Assembly (NCBI GenBank): GCA_963556495.2
Contig: OY747709.1
Location: forward strand, 19,964,400 to 20,028,399
Direction: 5' to 3'
Source of the DNA: Valencia hispanica
Taxonomy: Eukaryota; Chordata; Actinopteri; Cyprinodontiformes; Valenciidae
Length of the DNA: 64,000 bases
How positions within the stretch are numbered: the first letter of the stretch is position 1; every line of letters begins with the position of its first letter. The notes under the pieces were generated by a model that was not told where the DNA came from, did not search any database, and saw nothing but the letters and a program-made list of their open reading frames with translations. A program made the position numbers and the translations under genes. Below are positions 63,111 through 64,000 of this stretch, piece by piece.

Positions 63111-63189
63111 TGCTGCACTCTACCGCCACAACTCTTCCCACAGATGTAACCAGAAACGCTCTTACTGGCTTATTGAAAAGTTCTACTAA
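63111..63189 (+). CDS. Candidate terminal exon of an unidentified small gene
   Basis: A good acceptor (TTCTGTTTATCTCAG) precedes an open stretch that, in the phase left by the candidate exon at 62493-62542, encodes 25 residues including YRHNSSHRCNQKRSYWLIEK and ends in TAA. Joined, the two exons would give about 42 residues. I recognise no family, and chance agreement is quite possible. Confidence 0.2.
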
Positions 63190-63614
63190 ACGCACTTTGC
63201 ATAAAGCCCATTGTCTGTTTTTCCTTTGATGAATCTCAGACTTGTAGGCGAAGTGGCATCACCGGCAGTCAACCAGGTGTTAAAAAAACGGTGTTCCCTG
63301 GCCGGGCACCTTGAATACAGCTGTTCTGTAGGTGATCTTTGCAGATCTTAGGAACCCTTAGGGTATCCTTCAAGCAGTTTGGTCTAAAACACCTTGTTTT
63401 TCTTCTACCGACCAGGACCAGGGCCCTCATTTATCAACCGTACTTACTCACAGATCTATGCATATTTTGTGCATAGGAACAATTTTAAGCATTGCAAGGT
63501 ATCATGGTTCCATCTTATACTTGTATGTAAAAATGTTCCTAAATATAAGAACAGCTCTGAGCATTTCAGCAACACTAAAACAGTTTTACTTTGAAGGAAT
63601 ATTTATCTAATCAG

Positions 63615-63835
63615 TTTATGACCTCCGCCAAGGAGTTCATGTTGGCCTCTGTGTGTCTTTTTGCAAAATAACTCAAAAATCTATGGACGGATTTGGATTA
63701 AACTTTCAGGAAATGTTAGAAATTTGCCAAGTAACAAATAATTACATTTTGGGGGTCATCATGCATGGGGATCCTGTGAATCACATTCTGGGGGTTGTGG
63801 GGTGTGCGAGGGGCTTCCCAGATGTCTGCGCTCAC
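63615..63835 (+). repeat. Widespread dispersed repeat fragment
   Basis: The run CCTCCGCCAAGGAGTTCATG, AAAATAACTCAAAAATCTATG, GACGGATTTGGATTAAACTT, CAGGAAATGTTAGAAATTTG and GGGGGTTGTGGGG resembles a repeat I have met in many fish genomes. The 81-codon open frame over it is not taken as a host gene. Confidence 0.55.
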
Positions 63836-64000
63836 TGTTTTTCTTTTACTTTTCACAAGCGCTTCATTTTAAAAGGATGTTGTTACACTTATAAATAAAA
63901 GGTTTGTAAACTTTACTGTGGAAACTGGGTGGTCCTGCTTATCGGTGAAGCAGGCTGTCGCTGTCTGTATGCATTCTGATGCCAGCCAAAGCAATGTCAC

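Noticed and set aside
1..64000. CRISPR array, prokaryotic operon, rRNA or prophage
   Set aside because: No regularly spaced repeats, ribosome-binding-site-led gene strings or rRNA sequence; the window is intron-bearing vertebrate DNA.

Overview
This window is vertebrate nuclear DNA, almost certainly from a ray-finned (teleost) fish. It has two multi-exon vertebrate genes with GT-AG introns, many of them only 72-95 bp long. It also carries a typical teleost repeat mix: Tc1/mariner, hAT, TTAA- and TAA-flanked MITEs, L2-like and other LINEs, and a Gmr1-like gypsy element. No prokaryotic feature is visible.

Layout. (1) 1-10.7 kb: the 3' nine exons of IFRD2 on the + strand; the 5' exons lie upstream of the window. 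Its introns hold a TTAA-flanked MITE, a triple nest of DNA transposons (hAT inside hAT inside Tc1), a second Tc1 copy, a Tc1-derived MITE and an L2-like tail. (2) 12.8-22.8 kb: complete APEH (acylaminoacyl-peptidase), 21 coding exons on the + strand, 702 residues, in the same orientation as IFRD2 about 2.2 kb downstream. The Ser-His-Asp triad is intact. Human IFRD2 and APEH both lie at 3p21.31, so the linkage looks ancestral. (3) 22.9-39.8 kb: no host gene recognised. The interval holds a deleted Tc1 copy, a young Tc1 with a 339-codon intact transposase and ~208-bp inverted repeats, L2 and other LINE fragments, and a TAA-flanked MITE. (4) 39.9-45.8 kb: a minus-strand LTR retrotransposon with gypsy-type enzymes but with integrase ahead of reverse transcriptase, i.e. 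a Gmr1-like element. It has near-identical LTRs, a tRNA-Pro-type primer site and a SCAN-like Gag segment, and it is joined to a second partial copy. (5) 45.8-64 kb: gene-poor DNA with an L2-like RT fragment, LINE 3' ends and Tc1 remnants. Near 62.4-63.2 kb there is a weakly supported promoter and two-exon candidate.

The two host genes are housekeeping in character: a ribosome-associated regulator and a cytosolic peptidase. Nothing suggests they work together beyond conserved neighbourhood. The most unusual object is the retrotransposon at 40-46 kb. Exon borders were set by eye from reading-frame continuity and splice consensus. Family names rest on recognised motifs, not on database searches.
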